A stretch of 5,469 nt of DNA, from positions 1 through 5,469 of the forward strand of contig CALCDT010000147.1 of the NCBI GenBank assembly GCA_937900425.1. Reading direction: 5' to 3'. The stretch's first letter is position 1, and the number at the start of each line of letters is the position of its first letter. A program made the translations under genes and the position numbers. Below are positions 4,658 through 5,469 of the stretch, piece after piece. The notes beneath the pieces are model-generated. The model was given only the letters and a program-made list of their open reading frames with translations, searched no databases and was not told the DNA's origin. This stretch comes from an uncultured Alphaproteobacteria bacterium (lineage in GTDB: Bacteria; Pseudomonadota; Alphaproteobacteria; Rhizobiales; Pleomorphomonadaceae).

Positions 4658-4705
4658 GACAAGAAGCCAGACAAGACGCTAGACAAGAAGAAAGACATCG
4701 CGATG
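4658..4705 (+). repeat. 12-bp imperfect tandem repeat filling the etfB-etfA spacer
   Basis: Three units read GACAAGAAGCCA (4658-4669), GACAAGACGCTA (4670-4681) and GACAAGAAGAAA (4682-4693). A fourth, degenerate unit beginning GACA (4694-4705) ends on the etfA ATG. Units 1 and 2, and units 1 and 3, each agree at 10 of 12 bases. The stretch is A/G-rich, unlike everything around it, and replaces a clear Shine-Dalgarno site. The unit is four codons long and in the etfA frame, but there is no ATG, GTG or TTG in that frame between the etfB stop and 4703. Confidence 0.7.
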
Positions 4706-5469
4706 ACCACGCTTCTTCTCGCCGAACACGACAACGCTTCCCTGAAGGACGCCACCGCCAAGGCGCTGACCGCCGCGCTGGGTATGGGCGGCGACGTCCA
4801 CGTCCTCGTCGCCGGCAAGGACTGCGGCCCGGCCGCCGAGGCCGCGGCCAGGCTCTCCGGCGTCGCGAAGGTGCTGGTCGCCGACGACGCCAGCCTGGCC
4901 CACCAGCTCGCCGAGCCGGTGGCGGCGCTGATCGTCTCGCTCGCCGGCGGCTACGACGCCATCGTCGCGCCGGCGACGTCCGCCGCCAAGAACACGCTGC
5001 CCCGCGTCGCCGCGCTGCTCGACGTCATGCAGGTCTCCGACGTCGTCGCCGTCCACGGCCCCGACACCTTCGAGCGGCCGATCTACGCCGGCAACGCCAT
5101 CCAGACCGTGCGCTCCTCCGACGCGAAGAAGGTGGTGACGGTGCGCACCTCGACCTTCCAGGCGGCCGGGGAGGGCGGCTCCGCCCCGATCGAGGCGGTC
5201 GGCGCCGCGGCCGATCCGGCGATCTCCGCCTTCGTCGGCGAGGATCTCTCGGTCTCCGACCGGCCGGAGCTGACCTCGGCCAAGATCATCGTCTCCGGCG
5301 GGCGCGCCCTCGGCTCGGAGGAGAAGTTCCGCGAGGTCGTGCTGCCGCTCGCCGACAAGCTCGGCGCCGCCGTCGGCGCCAGCCGGGCCGCGGTCGACGC
5401 CGGCTATGCGCCGAACGACTGGCAGGTCGGCCAGACCGGCAAGGTGGTGGCGCCCGATCTCTACATCGC
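4703..5469 (+). CDS. etfA: Electron transfer flavoprotein subunit alpha, 3' end cut by window edge
   Basis: EtfA binds FAD at the interface with EtfB and relays electrons from flavoprotein dehydrogenases to the membrane quinone pool. The 255 residues present start MTTLLLAEHDNASLK, typical of the N-terminal domain. The segment APATSAAKNTLPRVAALLD (89-107) and VYAGN-like PIYAGNA (126-132) follow. The C-terminal FAD domain begins near residue 190, with SGGRALGSEEKF (198-209), GASRAAVDAGY (225-235), and QVGQTGKVVAPDLYI (241-255), where the flavin contacts cluster. The window stops just before the expected GISGAIQH element, so about 55 residues of a usual 310 are missing. The start at 4703 is the only plausible one: no other start codon exists in frame after the etfB stop. 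The ribosome binding site is poor, only an A/G-rich tract formed by the tandem repeat. It is co-transcribed with etfB. Confidence 0.96.
   Translation, partial: MTTLLLAEHDNASLKDATAKALTAALGMGGDVHVLVAGKDCGPAAEAAARLSGVAKVLVADDASLAHQLAEPVAALIVSLAGGYDAIVAPATSAAKNTLPRVAALLDVMQVSDVVAVHGPDTFERPIYAGNAIQTVRSSDAKKVVTVRTSTFQAAGEGGSAPIEAVGAAADPAISAFVGEDLSVSDRPELTSAKIIVSGGRALGSEEKFREVVLPLADKLGAAVGASRAAVDAGYAPNDWQVGQTGKVVAPDLYI

Noticed and set aside
4679..5056. Minus-strand open frame within etfA
   Set aside because: It is an antisense shadow; the Gly/Asp/Val-rich translation arises from the Ala/Asp/Gly codons of etfA.

Overview
This is a very GC-rich window (roughly 70% G+C by eye) with strong G/C preference at third codon positions. 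The protein sequences and the gene order look like an alphaproteobacterium, most likely of the order Hyphomicrobiales (Rhizobiales). That placement comes from recalled protein families and gene order, not from a database search. All eight genes appear intact or are cut only by the window edges. I see no mobile element, tRNA, rRNA, CRISPR array or prophage gene, and no gap without a gene exceeds about 220 bases.

Layout. The left edge holds the 5' two-thirds of a minus-strand gluQRS gene (tRNA-Asp queuosine glutamylation), cut by the window start. Across a 128-base divergent gap, the plus strand carries an AlkA-type DNA-3-methyladenine glycosylase. A 219-base gap containing a two-tier hairpin and a 12-base palindrome follows. 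Next come a small serine carboxylesterase (alpha/beta hydrolase) and a DUF924 protein, only 13 bases apart and probably co-transcribed. After a 120-base gap with a promoter-like sequence come a 65-residue HIG1-type two-helix membrane protein and a PduO-type cob(I)alamin adenosyltransferase, closed by a terminator-like hairpin. The right end is the electron transfer flavoprotein pair etfB-etfA, preceded by a perfect TTGACA -35 box. etfA runs off the right edge.

How the genes work together. The right half forms a coherent respiratory and catabolic group. EtfAB collects electrons from acyl-CoA dehydrogenases and passes them to the quinone pool. The adenosyltransferase makes the adenosylcobalamin needed by enzymes such as methylmalonyl-CoA mutase. 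HIG1 proteins are known in mitochondria as cytochrome oxidase/supercomplex factors. From memory of alphaproteobacterial genomes, this order (HIG1, adenosyltransferase, etfB, etfA) often continues into a 3-hydroxybutyryl-CoA dehydrogenase gene, which would lie just beyond this window. The left half is a set of unrelated housekeeping genes.

I found no clear previously undescribed system. The least ordinary features are a 12-base tandem repeat that fills the etfB-etfA spacer in the etfA frame, several inverted repeats in the gaps, and a HIG1 protein with the full mitochondrial-type Q/R/R/Q motif.
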